DNA from: Megaustenia siamemsis
Taxonomy: Eukaryota; Mollusca; Gastropoda; Stylommatophora; Ariophantidae
Length of the DNA: 64,000 nucleotides
NCBI GenBank assembly: GCA_032433765.1
Contig: JAVIAB010000092.1
Coordinates: 63,916,458 to 63,980,457 of the forward strand
Direction of reading: 5' to 3'
Shown: positions 19,860 to 31,765 of the stretch, in pieces
Layout: the number at the start of each line of letters is the position of its first letter
How positions within the stretch are numbered: position 1 is the first letter of the stretch
Notes under the pieces: generated by a model
The model's database searches: none
What the model was told of the DNA's origin: nothing
Seen by the model: the letters and a program-made list of their open reading frames with translations, nothing else
Position numbers and translations under genes: made by a program

Positions 19860-20850
19860 GTATTTATCATATAAATATCACTGCAAACAGCAATAATAAA
19901 ATATAACAAAGAAATCTCAACGCCTAGTGATATAAAAATAGGAGTAAGACAGTATTGTATCCTGTCACCAAGCTTGTTCAATTTATATACTGAGCAAATG
20001 TTTTATAAAAAAAAAACATCGCAGACATCCCAGTCCTAAACATTAATGGAAAGATAATCAATAACCCAAGATGTGCTGATGATATGTACTACTAGCAGAA
20101 AATCCTGAAGATCTGTAACAATTACTTAATAAAATAAACATGACAAGCAAAAAATATGGATTAGATATGAATATCAAAAAGACTAAAACTGTAATCACAA
20201 AGATAATACTAAAAACCTACAAGTGGATATCAAAGTTGAAGGAGTAGACCTGGAGACAGTTCAGAGCTACAACAACCTTCGACATAATATAATCAGTAAC
20301 GAAAAATGTAAAACTGAAATAAAAAAAAATAGGAATGGCAAATAGTAATTGTAATGCCATAAAGAAATACACTAACAGCAAAACAAATAACACCAGGGCC
20401 AAAATAAGAATAGCAAAATGTTTTATCTTCTCAACATTCATATATGGTGCAGAAAAATGGACATTAGATAAGAAAACAAAACAGAAAATTGAAGCCTTTG
20501 AAATGTGGATCTATAGAAGAATAGGAAGAATTGGTAGGAAAGTAAAGAAAACAAACGATGAAGTCTTAAAACAAGTAAAAATGAAAAGAGAACTACTAAA
20601 CACAATTCAAACAAGAGAAGTGAATTATTTGGATCGTGTTAAAAGACACAGCAGTCTAGTAAAAGTAATCTAGGAAGGAAAAATACAAGATAAAAGAGAA
20701 AGAGGCAGACCAAAACTAACATGGACGAGTAACATGAAAAGATGGATAAGTCAGGCTATAACAACCTCCGCTATCAAAGCAAGAGACAGAGCAAAATAGC
20801 ATTCCACGATAGCCAATGTTCGATGCGGAGACGGCAATCAATGCTGATGA
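19860..20850 (+). mobile_element. LINE family B copy with RT motif remnants
   Basis: Broken frames contain a GVRQ.CILSPSLFNLYTEQ-type RT motif (about 19940-19998), a decayed CADDM in place of YADD (about 20070-20087), MNIKKTKT, the YGAEKWTLDKKTKQKI block and the RGRPKLTWTSNMKRW-like terminal block. Several stops and indels make it inactive. It is the longest family B copy here. Confidence 0.8.
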
Positions 20851-20983
20851 AATATCACTGAAGACAATCGTAGCAATGACTAAACTTATGAAGGCTGTAA
20901 ATGTTTTGCCCCGAGCCAACTATTTTAAAGACACACGTCAGATAAGACGACTGAGAGGGTAGATCATACGTTTGTTTAAAGAG

Positions 20984-21241
20984 CCATCATCATCATCATC
21001 ATCATCGAGTGCCATCTCCGCAACGAAGGTTGGCTACAATGGAGCGCCATTTTGTTCTGTCTCTTGCTTTGATGGTGCAGGTTGTCATAGGCTGGTTTGT
21101 CCATCATTTGATGTTACTCGTCCATGTTAGTCTTGGTCTGCCTCTACCTCTTTTACCTTGTATTTTCCCCTCCAGGATTACTTTTAACAGGCTGTTGTGT
21201 CTTTCAACATTGCCCAAAAATCGCATTTGTCTTGTTTGAAT
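20984..21241 (-). mobile_element. LINE family B 3' end with (CAT)n tail
   Basis: The minus strand carries the last ~235 bp of family B followed by a GAT/ATC trinucleotide tail (20984-21006). It is 5'-truncated and lies opposite to the neighbouring copy at 19860-20850. Confidence 0.88.
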
Positions 21242-22084
21242 TTTTTAATGAGCCAGAAATAACATAATCAGCGAGCATATCACATATTGTGGAAGGAACG
21301 AGTATCTGTTGGTCTACTCCTAATACAGCTAAGTCGATTATTTTAATTAGTAATCGAGTGCGATGGTGCACGTACTGCCAGGGTTAAAAGCGGTTAGCTA
21401 CTTATAGTGGACTTACTTGCGCCGGTGTCGGTGAATCAGAACTTCCCAGATTATACTCCTCATCTTCACGGTGACTATAGAAACAGACTAATCAGTCTAG
21501 GCAGATGAATAGGGATAGAGAAGAAAGGCAACTCGGTACTCAAAAACGTCATTATAAAGTCGGATGTATTGGGCCGAAAAGGCGCAAATGTTATAGCTTT
21601 GTAATATTCTATAACACAACGCATCTACGCCATTTTAACGCACTTTTAATGTCGGACGATCAAGATGACTATTTATTCATAAAGAAAAAAAAAGAAAGAA
21701 AGAAAGCGCAATCAATGGCTCATTATCTTTTAAAATTGTTTATTTAACTGTTGTTTTTTTCTTTTTTTTTCCTTTTTTTTTGCTTTATAAGTTTATGGCG
21801 TAGACCTATTAATCAGATCAATTCTGTATAATTGGACATGATTACCAGCAACCCTACTTGGAGGTTTCCGTTCTCTTGTCAAATTACATTTAAGTGTTAC
21901 TCCACACGTGACATTAATGAAGTTACGTATTTCTCTGGAGCATTATTGTTTAGAGAACCATTGTTTATGTCCTGGCACAGTTCCCTCTAGTACTTTATCT
22001 CTTTTCTGATCATATAAAATAACCTCAACACAGTATACTCACTTAGTAGTATTCGTATCAGCCCCTGGCGTCATTTCAAAACGT
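21242..22084. other. Unassigned stretch
   Basis: Contains one 80-codon frame at 21505-21747 (basic, ending in a Lys-rich run) that I do not recognise, and poly-T tracts at about 21755-21780. No TE signature seen. Confidence 0.4.
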
Positions 22085-22313
22085 TGGTTAGCAAAATAGT
22101 TTGAAGATTGCTGGAATTTTGGTTAATAATATCGTTTGAAAGATGTCAGAATGTTGGTTAATAATATCGTTTGAAAGATGTCAGAATGTTGGTTAAAAAT
22201 ATCGTTTGAAAGATGCCAGAATGTTGGTTAATAATATCGCTTGAAAGATGTCAGAATTTTGGTTAATAATATCGTTTGAAAGATGTCAGAATTTTGGTTA
22301 ATAATATCGTTTG
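22085..22313. repeat. 35-bp minisatellite, left part
   Basis: Units of GTTGGTTAATAATATCGTTTGAAAGATGTCAGAAT. The array is interrupted by a LINE A insertion and resumes at 23261. Confidence 0.92.
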
Positions 22314-23200
22314 CATCGAATGGATACAAGGAGACCATTTGGAGGACCTGGACTTTGCTGATGACATAGTTCTCATCAGCAGTCAGATAAAAACGATGCA
22401 GGAAAACACAAATGAACTATCATCAATAGCCAGCAAAATTGGGCTTGAGGTCAATCATGAAAAGACTAAAGTCATGAAAAGTTTAATTCCAACAAGTGAC
22501 AAAATATACATGGAAAACAAACCAGTAGAAGAGATCGATCACTTTATCTATCTTGGAAGTCACATTGATCGAGAAGGGGATACGAGCAAAGAAATTAGAA
22601 TCAGACTGGCTAAAGCAGCAATGTCTTTCAGAAGCCTTGAAAAGTTGTGGAAATCAAAACTCATTAGCACAAACACAAAACTTAGGCTATTCAAATCAAA
22701 TGTACTATCAACCCTTACGTATGCGTGTGAAAGCTGGAAAACAACAAGAGATATAGAAACAAAGTTGAACGCATTCGAAAATAAATGTCTAAGGAAAATA
22801 CTTGGTATAGAATGGAACGAATTCAAAACAAACGAGGAAATTAGAGAAATCGCCAATCAACCACTAATATCTTCAGTAATAAAGAAAAGACGATGGTCAT
22901 ACGTTGGACATGTGATGAGAAGAGATAATAATCGAATAGCAAAGCAAGCCCTCATATGGGAAACAACAGGTAAAAGAAAAAGAGGAAGACCCAGGGAGAC
23001 ACTGAGAAGAACATTGATGAGAGAGGCAAGAGCAGCAGGAATCGGCTCCCTCAATGAGATAGAACTGCTTGCACAGAACAGAGACAGATGGCGAGATTTG
23101 ATAAAATATCTTTAAAAGAAAACTGCTAGAACAAAAATTCATATAGGAGAAGGTGTATCTTGGTCTACGCCCTATGGGCCGGTTACGGCTCGAAAGGTCA

Positions 23201-23260
<60 letters not shown>
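22314..23260 (+). mobile_element. Young LINE family A insertion with 11-bp TSD and (GATA)n tail
   Basis: The element starts at 22314 and ends with about 13 GATA units. AATATCGTTTG is found on both sides (22303-22313 and 23261-23271), giving an 11-bp target duplication within the host minisatellite. The reading frame is uninterrupted from CIEWIQGDHLEDLDFADD to WRDLIKYL (stop at 23113-23115). It retains the FADD catalytic box and the whole RT connection region, with GHVMRRDNNRIAKQALIW and RPRETLRRTLMREARA. The earlier RT and endonuclease parts are truncated. The clean frame, tail and TSD point to a recent insertion, probably of an RTE-like or related short-tailed LINE clade. Confidence 0.92.
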
Positions 23261-23261
<1 letters not shown>

Positions 23262-23702
23262 ATATCGTTTGAAAGATGCCAGAATGTTGGTTAATAATAT
23301 CGCTTGAAAGATGTGAGAATGTTGGTTAATAATATCGTTTGAAAGATGTCAGAATGTTGGTTAATAATATCGTTTGAAAGATGTCAGAATGTTGGTTAAT
23401 AATATCGTTTGAAAGATGTCAGAATGTTGGTTAATAATATCGTTTGAAAGATGTCAGAATGTTGGTTAATAATATCGTTTGAAAGATGTCAGAATGTTGG
23501 TTAATAATATCGTTTGAAAGATGTCAGAATGTTGTTTAATAATATCGTTTGAAAGATGTCAGAATGTTGGTTAATAATATAGTTTGAAAGATGACAGAAT
23601 GTTGGTTAATAATATCGTTTTAAGGATGTTAGAATGTTGGTTAATAATATCGTTTTAAGGATGTTAGAATGATGGCTAACAATATCGTTTAAAAGTTGCC
23701 AC
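23261..23702. repeat. 35-bp minisatellite, right part
   Basis: About 12 further units of the same array, degenerating towards 23700 (GTTTTAAGGATGTTAGAATG variants). Confidence 0.92.
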
Positions 23703-23789
23703 AAATGTTACTTCTTTGTATTATTTTATGTTTCCATTGTCATGCCTTTAACGTCTTATGCAACAAATCTGTGTCAATCGAAGTGTGAA

Positions 23790-24235
23790 AGAGAGTTCAT
23801 CATTGCTATATAGAATCAATTCTGACCTATGGAAGCGAATCATGGACAGTAGATAGACACATGAAAAGACGATTAGAGGCCCAGAGATGGGATTTCTCAA
23901 AGAAAATGTTGAAAGTTCCCCGGACAACTAAAAAGATCAATGAGGAAGTTCTCAAAGAGTCCAACACAAAAAGGGAATTCCTAAAAACATCAAAAAGAAA
24001 AAATCAATATTCTTCGGCACATCATGAGAAGAGGAAAGTTGGAACACTTGGTTTCAACTGGCAAAATACAGGGAAAGAGAGATCACGAACGACGAAGAGA
24101 GAAGATGCTAGATAGCTTGATGTCATTGCATGGAAACAAATCAACAACAGAATTGATATGATGCACTGTGAATTGAACATTGTGGAAGGACATAATCGAC
24201 TACACCAACCGGTATGGCACATGATGATGATAAAG
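23790..24235 (+). mobile_element. LINE family C fragment
   Basis: Frames include a YGSESWTVD-like block, VPRTTKKINEEVLKESNTKR, the HHEKRKVGTLG segment and a frame-broken end leading to a CACATGATGATGAT tail (24215-24232). It is the plus-strand relative of the 25775-27720 copy. Confidence 0.75.
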
Positions 24236-24439
24236 TGAACAGCTGAAATATATTATGGCAACTGGGAAAAGTTATGGATGAAAAGGTAGAGAGAAGCAAA
24301 ACGACAATATACCAGACAGCTTAAGAGAATGGCTTAGAAGAAGGTCAACAATGGAAATAATAAATAACTATCGCGATCGAAAGTTGTGGAGTGATATGAT
24401 CACATGCGCCAGCAGGCATGGTATTTGATAATGATGATA

Positions 24440-24471
<32 letters not shown>

Positions 24472-24475
24472 ACAG
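24236..24475 (+). mobile_element. LINE family C2 3' end with (ATG)n tail
   Basis: The terminal block SLREWLRRRSTMEIIN and LWSDMITCASRHGI is followed by a (GAT)n-rich tail at 24428-24471. It abuts the previous LINE C fragment head to tail. Confidence 0.75.
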
Positions 24476-25774
24476 TATCGTCCGTCTCAGGAAGGAAAAG
24501 TCGTATGCCATCACTTATTATGAGATCATAGGCCTCTGGGGAAAAAAGTGAAAACAGAAACATATAGCACCACTTGGAATATGAGCCATGCGTTTTTAAA
24601 CTTACAGTTCGCTTTGTACTTCAACGCTCCAACAACCCCCATTTTCATAGAAGTGGCATCACAGTTGGGGTGGGGCTGCGCAGCTCTCATGGGGAGACAA
24701 CTAGGATGGTGGGAAATGCCAACAATAACACGTAAAAATATCAGTTGTAAATGTGCCAAACTACAAAACAATTCCCAAGGGAAATCCTACATAGGAATTA
24801 TGATAAAAGATGGCATAAAATTGTGTCATTTTTGTTGGCGTCACAATTTTGAAAATTCTGGTAAACGCGTTAGTCCAAACGTCATACAATACGCTTCTCT
24901 TTGATCGTGCGTGAAGAATTTGCGACAGTTAATGTTGTGGGGAAAATATAAACGTGAACTCAACTTATCTTTTTCTGTGTGATTACATAAAGCTATCATT
25001 AATCTGTAGAGAGAGGAGAGGTATATTATAAAACAAAGCATAAAACTCGTCCCTCGTGGATTATAATTTAGTTGTCCCTGCATAATTGCATCTTTTTACC
25101 CCATCAGATTGCACGGACGATTCGAGTGCACGAATTGATATTTATTAGACATTTGGCAAGTCACTAAATTACTGAGTTTAATGAATGGCAAACATGGTCG
25201 CTCACAATTAAACATAAAAGGAAGCTTTTCACCGCAGAGGTGAGAAGTTTGAGAAAGGCGCTTTGATTAATCAGAAGTAACAGGATAAATAATATTTCTT
25301 TCTCTGTCTGGCGTTCCCCCGATGACTACAAAATGAATGGTTAGTCTGCTTCGTCACCCATCCTTAAGAGGATGTTAAGTGGGCGTATATGCGTTTTTCT
25401 GTGGTTTATTTGCGCTTTTCGACCCAACATATCCGACTTCAGCACGACATTTTTGAGTAGCGAGTTGCCTTCCCCTTTTAGTCCCTACTCGCTTGGCCAT
25501 ACTAAAGTTGTAAGTTTGTTACTAGCGGCACCTCGAAGAGGTGCAGCAGGGTATGGATGGTTCTGTTTCTATCGATCCTGTTACAAGCCATCAGCTATGA
25601 GTCGCTAGCAGATCCTGCTCCGTCGCTGTCAAGCGCTGCTTCTTCGAGCAGTCAGAAACAGAAACTATGTCGTAAGAAAGAGATTTGGCTTTCAATTAAT
25701 TATGAACTAAATACACAAACAACAAATGAAATGGCTTGCTCATCTGGAAAACTCAAAACATATACTATAAATCA
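24476..25774. other. Unassigned stretch with two unrecognised ORFs
   Basis: Frames 24548-24904 (118 codons, plus) and 25372-25608 (78 codons, plus) show no domain I recognise. They have no repeat structure and no matching reading in the window. They could be chance frames or exons. Confidence 0.3.
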
Positions 25775-27720
25775 TCATTATCATGTGCCAATCTGGTTGG
25801 CGTAAGCGATCATGTACTTCCACAATCTTCCATCTACAGTGCATCGTATCAGTTCTGTTGTTGACTGTTTTCCGTGCCATGACACCAAGCTAACCAGTAT
25901 TTTCTCTCTTCGTCGCCCGCGATCTCTCTTTCCTTTTTTTTTTTGCCAGAGGTAACCAAGCATTCCAACTTTCCTCTTCTCATGATGTGTCCGAAAAATT
26001 TTCATTGTTTCTTTCTGATGTTTTTTAGGAATTCCCTTTTTGTATTGGCCTCTTTGAGAATTTCCTGATTGGTCTTTTTAGCTGTCCAGGAAACTTTCGA
26101 CATTCTTCTGAGAAACCCCATCTTTGTGCCTCTAATCATCTTTTCATTTGTTTGTCTACTGTTCATGATTCGCGTCCATAGGTCAGAATTGGTTCTATAT
26201 AACACCGTTGAACTTTCTTTCTCACTTCTATTGACATAGATTTGTCGCAGAAAATATTTTTCATTTTCTGAAATGCTATTTTGGCCTGAGCTGTTCTGCT
26301 TTTTATTTCCGTGGTGTATCTTCCATTGAACTATTAAAGGCAGGGTCTGAAAAGTGTTCCATTTTGCAGTTTCCTCATATTCCAAGTCCTGCTTTTTGCA
26401 GGAGCTACTGAGTTAAGTGCTCTGTGCACACCGTGAGTTGTGCGTTTCATCCCCTTTTCCTCTTTTTGCCTCTTTTCATGTGTTGAATCGTGTCTTCCAC
26501 TTCACTCTGCATAACTGGTGGTCCTGTGTCTTTGTTTGAATTGTTTAACTCTGGTCTTTCATCATCATAGATGTCCATCTTTCCATTGTCTTCTCCTGTC
26601 CCAGTATTATATTTCCTTACTTTGATTTCACACATACTGAAACTTAGACTTCTTTTCTTCCTGTTAATTCATTTAACTGATCGTGCATACATTTTGAGTC
26701 TTTCTTTTGTTGTTGTTTTTTTCAATTTCTTCACATTTCTGCTTTAGCCATCCTTCCTTTGCTTTTCTGCATTTATTTTTGATCTCTTTGTGCAATATTT
26801 TGTATGTCCGTTCTTCTTTCTTATGTTTTCGTCTTTCGTCCATTAGTTCTAATATTTCTTCTGTCATCTATTTAATTTTGTTGATTCTTTTAGTCATTGG
26901 TAATACTTCTTTTGATGTTTGCTGCATCGATTGTTTGAGCATTTACAACTGCTCCTCAATGTCCTGTATTTTATCAATCGCATTATATCCATTTTGTACT
27001 ATCGTAATGAACTTATCACTCATCTGTCTATCTACCCTAAGCATATCTAGTTCTAATTATATATTTCTTGAGGATTTCTGTGTCTTCCGCAGTTTTATTC
27101 TTATCTTTCCAACTACTGGTACATGTTCATTATTGCAATCTGCTCCTGACCTTGTTTTAACAGATGTTAGCCCATTTCTACATTTTCTCTGTACCAGTGT
27201 AAAATCAATTTGATTGTGTACTTTTTTGTCTGGGCTTTGCCATGTACATAGTAGCCTATAATGTTGTTTGAACCAGGTGTTACCAATAATCATTTCATGT
27301 GTCTTTGTCCAATCTATCAATCTATCCCCTCTTTTATTCGTCTCTCCAAAGCCATGTCCCCCAGTCACATTTTGTACTTTAGCTGGTTCTACCTTTGCAT
27401 TGAAATTCCCTAATATAATGGTTATTTCTTAGGATGAAACTGTTCCATAGTCATCTCTGGCTCGTTGTAAAAAGTGTCAATGTCTTTTTCTTCGCTATTA
27501 CTTGTTGGCGTATAAGCCTGAATTATGTTGACATCCATTGGTCTACCTCTCAATTTTACTAGAAGAATTCTATCTGATACTGGCCAAAATCCATCCACTG
27601 TTTTGCTTCTTTCTTTATCTAACATGATGCCTACCCGTGCTTTGGGTGTGGTTCCCCCAGAGCAAAATACATTTCCACTGTCGCGTTGCAATAATCCTGC
27701 TCCTTTCCATCTCATTTAAC
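25775..27720 (-). mobile_element. LINE family C, internally deleted copy with endonuclease remnants
   Basis: From 27720 leftwards: AP-endonuclease pieces (27422-27715 with VGIMLDKE and NIIQAYTPT; 27057-27368 with GNTWFKQH and HNQIDFTLV), a Lys/Glu-rich linker (26673-26867), a pre-RT segment (26447-26635) and then directly the post-catalytic RT tail (26002-26385, 25781-26005) ending in SLVSWHGKQSTTELIRCT and ATGATA. The RT core with YADD is absent, a deletion of several hundred base pairs at about 26400. Frameshifts separate the pieces. Confidence 0.82.
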
Positions 27721-27734
27721 ATAGTCTCAAAATG

Positions 27735-27895
27735 TTCAATACACTATAATAGGAGATGGAGCAACAGTCCGTGGTAGACCCAGAGTAAGATGGACTGACA
27801 ACTTCTGACAAAAGCCACAACATCAACTGACAATAACTGCGACTGTCAGAAGAGCAAGAACTATAACTTTGCTTCTCCCGTAGGGTATAAGAAAA
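27735..27895 (+). mobile_element. Short LINE 3' fragment (family H)
   Basis: The frame reads GRPRVRWTDNF, then after a break ATVRRARTIT, resembling the GRPRTRWxDDI..RLAQDRxxWR end of other non-LTR elements. Low information content. Confidence 0.4.
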
Positions 27896-28084
27896 AGTGG
27901 GTAGAGTGAGAGACAGAATGAATAAAATGTTTGAGCGCAGGAAAATAAAAGAATTTTTAATGCGGCAAGTAAAGAATTTTCCGTTGAAGAAATTTGAAAT
28001 ATTTAACTTCACCGTACTAGAATAAAAGCGTTCGGAAAAAGGAGCCCGTACAGTGGCTTTCTCGTTGTTATAACTTTCCGCAAC

Positions 28085-28830
28085 TTGAGATACTTAGGGG
28101 TGTTGATGAAGTCTAGTAATGACTCTTCAGCACATACACCCAGGAACGTGAAAGCGTTAGTGAACTCTAGTAATGACTCTTCAGCACATACACACAGGAA
28201 CGTGGAAGCATTGTTGAACTCTAGTAATGACTCTTCAGCACATACACACAGGAACGTGGAAGCGTTGGTGAACTCTAGTAATGACTCTTCAGCACATACA
28301 CACAGGAACGTGGAAGCGCTGTGAACTCTAGTAATGACTCTTCAGCACATACACACAGGAACGTGGAAGCGTTGGTGAACTCTAGTAATACTCTTCAGCA
28401 CATACACACAGGAACGTGGAAGCGTTGGTGAACTCTAGTAATGACTCTTCAGCACATACACACAGGAACGTGGAAGCGTTGGTGAACTCTAGTAATACTC
28501 TTCAGCACATACACGCAGGAACGTTGAAGCGTTAGTAAACTCTAGTAATACTCTTCAGCACATACACGCAGGAACGTTGAAGCGTTAGTAAACTCTAGTA
28601 ATACTCTTCAGCACATACACACAGGAACGTGGAAGCGTTGGTGAACTCTAGTAATGACTCTTCAGCACATACACACAGGAACGTGGAAGCGTTGGTGAAC
28701 TCTAGTAATGACTCTTCAGCACATACACGCAGGAACGTTGAAGCGTTAGTAAACTCTAGTAATACTCTTCAGCACATACGCGCAGGAACGCGGAAGCGTT
28801 GGTGAACTTTAGTGATGACTTTTCAGCAGA
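28085..28830. repeat. 54-bp minisatellite
   Basis: About 14 units of GAACTCTAGTAATGACTCTTCAGCACATACACACAGG plus GTGGAAGCGTTGGT-type sequence. Some units lack one G in AATGACTC and are 53 bp. The first five are in one frame and encode NSSNDSSAHTHRNVEAL(V) repeats (28085-28324); the 53-bp units then destroy the frame. Confidence 0.93.
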
Positions 28831-29285
28831 TCTCAACGTTTGTCTCAGACTTAGAAAGCAGCCATTGGTTGAGCCTTCTTGTGGTGTCTTGTATAACATC
28901 CACAACACCCTCCACTTTGTACTTTCAGTGGTCACCAGGATGCATTATTCTTCTCTGTATCTACTGTTGTTCAGGAGACTGTCCTTCATCTGTTATCTTT
29001 AGTTTTCCCGCGGGTTTCACTGCCTGACAACGTGTTTGATTATTTCTGAATCTTTGATGAGCACATGACGGTCACTTGGAAATAAACAAAAAATGTTCAG
29101 AGCAAATTTTTCAGGTTTTATTAAATGTTTTTTGCTGTTTCATTCTCGGCCACTTACCAGCATTTTGATCGAAATAGAAACAATGGAAGTAATGTATTAG
29201 GACATACACATGCATGTTAAATTATTTTATGAGAACTAAAAAAAAAAAAGTATTACTCATATCAACTCAAACCCAAGCATTTTTT
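28831..29285. other. Unassigned sequence after the 54-bp array
   Basis: Short frames at 28799-29027 only. No domain or TE match recognised. Confidence 0.35.
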
Positions 29286-29289
29286 GAAA

Positions 29290-29780
29290 GAAAAAAATAT
29301 TTTTATTATTATTTCCTTACTCATTTGTCTTTCAGCGTCGAGGGGAGATATAGTTTGCGGTCTTTTGCTCTTCTGTTGGCCTCTCTTATTATTTCTTAAT
29401 GTTTCTAATATTCCATCAATTAATCCTTTTTCATGGTTTGCCATTAGTTCTGGTGTTCTCGTAACGTTTATGAAGGCTTGATTGTGTTGTGTTTTGATCT
29501 TTCTCTCTTATCATGTGGCCAAACCATTTTATGTGTTTTTTCTTTATATATTCAATGGCTGGAATTATCCCTACCCTTCCTCTCAGTTCCTAATTTCTGA
29601 TCTTATCTCTCAGGCTGTTTCCTGCCATGCGTCTAACCACATTTAATTTCGGTAGTAGTTACTTCTCTTAATGTTCTTGAGTCAAGCGTCCATATCTGGT
29701 TTGAACAAGAACATTGGGGTGAAGATAATGTTGTAGACTGTCCGTTTTGCCCGTAATGTTATTTCCTTGTTGGACAGCTG
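29290..29780 (-). mobile_element. LINE family D2 fragment, minus strand
   Basis: The minus strand contains IIFTPMF, a frame-broken RT connection block, MWLDAWQETA, NGLATW and ANHEKGLIDG segments, ending in PLDAERQMS. It spans the left boundary of the 13.8-kb duplicated segment. Confidence 0.65.
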
Positions 29781-29904
29781 TGTTGACGATTGTCCGATGA
29801 TTTGACAAGATTTTTGCAGCTGCAGTCTTTTTCTGCTGCTTGTGAATTATCATTTATCACGAGACTTCCTATGCATTTAAATTTCCCCACTTGTTTAAGT
29901 AGTC

Positions 29905-30115
29905 AGACAGAAACAATCGACATTTTTTTCGGTCAGATTATGAGGAGAGTTGGAATAACTGAGATCGCGGACTACAGAGAGATGATAATAGATAGCTTGG
30001 TGTCGTGGCACAGTAAACAATCGACAACACATTTGATACGATGCACAGTGGAAAACGAATTGTGGAAGAACACGGTCACCAACGTCAGCAACAGAAAGCA
30101 CCACCAAGTTTGTTC
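29905..30115 (+). mobile_element. LINE family C 3' fragment
   Basis: The frame ETIDIFFGQIMRRVGITE, then SLVSWHSKQSTTHLIRCT and ELWKN, matches the terminal block of family C. It is part of the 122-codon frame 29790-30158. Confidence 0.75.
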
Positions 30116-30609
30116 TTCATTACTTAGGAAAAAAGAAAGAGAATTGGTGGGACGATGATGAATACGTTGAAAGTGTAAAGGTGGATAAGGGGTCTGATCG
30201 ATCCGGAGAGCTTAGTGATAAAAGCAGACGTAGCTGCAATCAATACCTTGCATGTTCAATTAGTCTGTATACGCTTCGAGAAATGCTGGACAGGCGGTGG
30301 AGAAAGTATGAGGAAGTGACGACTGCAACCCGCCGTTTCTCTGATTGGACCATATTTATAAGGTGACCATATTTTTGAAACCCTAATCCGGGACGGATTC
30401 ATTTGACTTAAATTTTCCATCAATAAAATTAAATTTCTTCCGTCTTTTTCAAGTGAATATTACATATATTTTAAAACTAATTAAATCACCTAACATTATG
30501 GGCCTACAAAACGTTATCAGGAATTTAAAAAAAATAAACAAACATTAGTGATACTCACTTAAATGGAAGGTGAAGCAGAGTTGCTGTGTTTTTCCGATGA
30601 GTGGATTTT

Positions 30610-30840
30610 TTAAAAAAGATCTTTCTTTGTTTGGAGCATCTTAAAAAATCCAACACATGTTTGCTCATTGTTCACTTTGGTGATCAACATGGCCTTTAAA
30701 GTGTCCACACTTAGATGTGTTTTATCATTTGTCCACAAGCTGTTCATCAGTGAAAACAATCTTTCCGTTGCAGCATTTGTTCCCGGTAGACACAAAAAAG
30801 AACTCTGCCAACTTCAGAATATGTGAAATTGGCTGTAGCG
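30610..30840 (-). pseudogene. hAT transposase C-terminal (hATC) fragment (copy 1)
   Basis: The minus-strand frame reads TNAATERLFSLMNSLWTNDK, then LSVDTLKAMLITKVN and CVGFFKML. This is the family hAT C-terminal dimerisation pattern (xAxxERxFSLxxxxWTxxRxxLxxxTLKxxLxxKxN). It continues to a stop near 30610. The zinc finger and DDE catalytic region were not found. Confidence 0.8.
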
Positions 30841-31137
30841 ACGGCTCTCTTATGTTTCGCACTATTTATGTGACTCTTAATATCACCACGTCCACTATGG
30901 TTAATCGAAAACCCAAAGGCACATATATTCTAGCCTTAACTTCATTTTACAGTGAAGTCTGAGACTTTTTTTTTTTAGAAAGGGGTATTCCTTTTGTAAA
31001 TCTTGATTGAAATTGCATTTACGTTTTGATGCTATTTATTGCAACAATTACACACTTTACAAACTAACTATAGTTTAAATAATAATTTTCTATGACTATA
31101 CCATATGCATAACATAAATTGTTAAACATTAAAATGT

Positions 31138-31765
31138 CAAGTGACTGAATAGAGAGGGCTAGACATCGTATCTCACTACACAGAAAGGGCTAGACATCGG
31201 ATCTCACTACCGAGAGAGGGCTAGACATCGGATCTCACTTCCTAGAGAGGGCTAGACATCGGATCTCACTACCCAGAGAGGGCTAGATATCATATCTCAA
31301 TAGCCAGAGAGGGATATATATCATATCTCAATAGCCAGAGAGGGCTAGATATCATATCTCAATAGCCAGAGAGGGATAGATATCATATCTCAATAGCCAG
31401 AGAGGGATAGATATCATATCTCAATAGCCAGAGAGGCTAGATATCATATCTCAATAGCCAGAGAGGGATAGATATCATATCTCAATAGCCAGAGAGGCTA
31501 GATATCATATCTCAATAGCCAGAGAGGGATAGATATCATACTCAATAGCCAGAGAGGGCTAGATATCATATCTCAATAGCCAGAGAGGGATAGATATCAT
31601 ATCTCAATAGCCAGAGAGGGCTAGATATCATATCTCAATAGCCAGAGAGGGATAGATATCATATCTCAATAGCCAGAGAGGGTTAGACAACGGATCGCAA
31701 GACCCAGACAGGTTTAGACATTGGATTTCACTACCCAGTGAGGGCTAGATATCATATCTCATAGA
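31138..31765. repeat. 31-bp SINE-derived satellite array (copy 1)
   Basis: Units of CTAGATATCATATCTCAATAGCCAGAGAGGG. Units starting CTAG and ATAG alternate over most of the array, a two-unit higher-order pattern. The outer units (GGGCTAGACATCGGATCTCACTACCC) match the 3' part of the adjoining SINE. Confidence 0.92.

Noticed and set aside
24548..24904. 118-codon ORF as a gene
   Set aside because: No domain, no splice context and no repeat family recognised; kept only as an unassigned frame.
28085..28830. CRISPR-like regular repeat array (also 31138-31765 and 47019-48220)
   Set aside because: Units are contiguous with no unique spacers, no cas genes are present, and the genome is eukaryotic. 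They are minisatellites.
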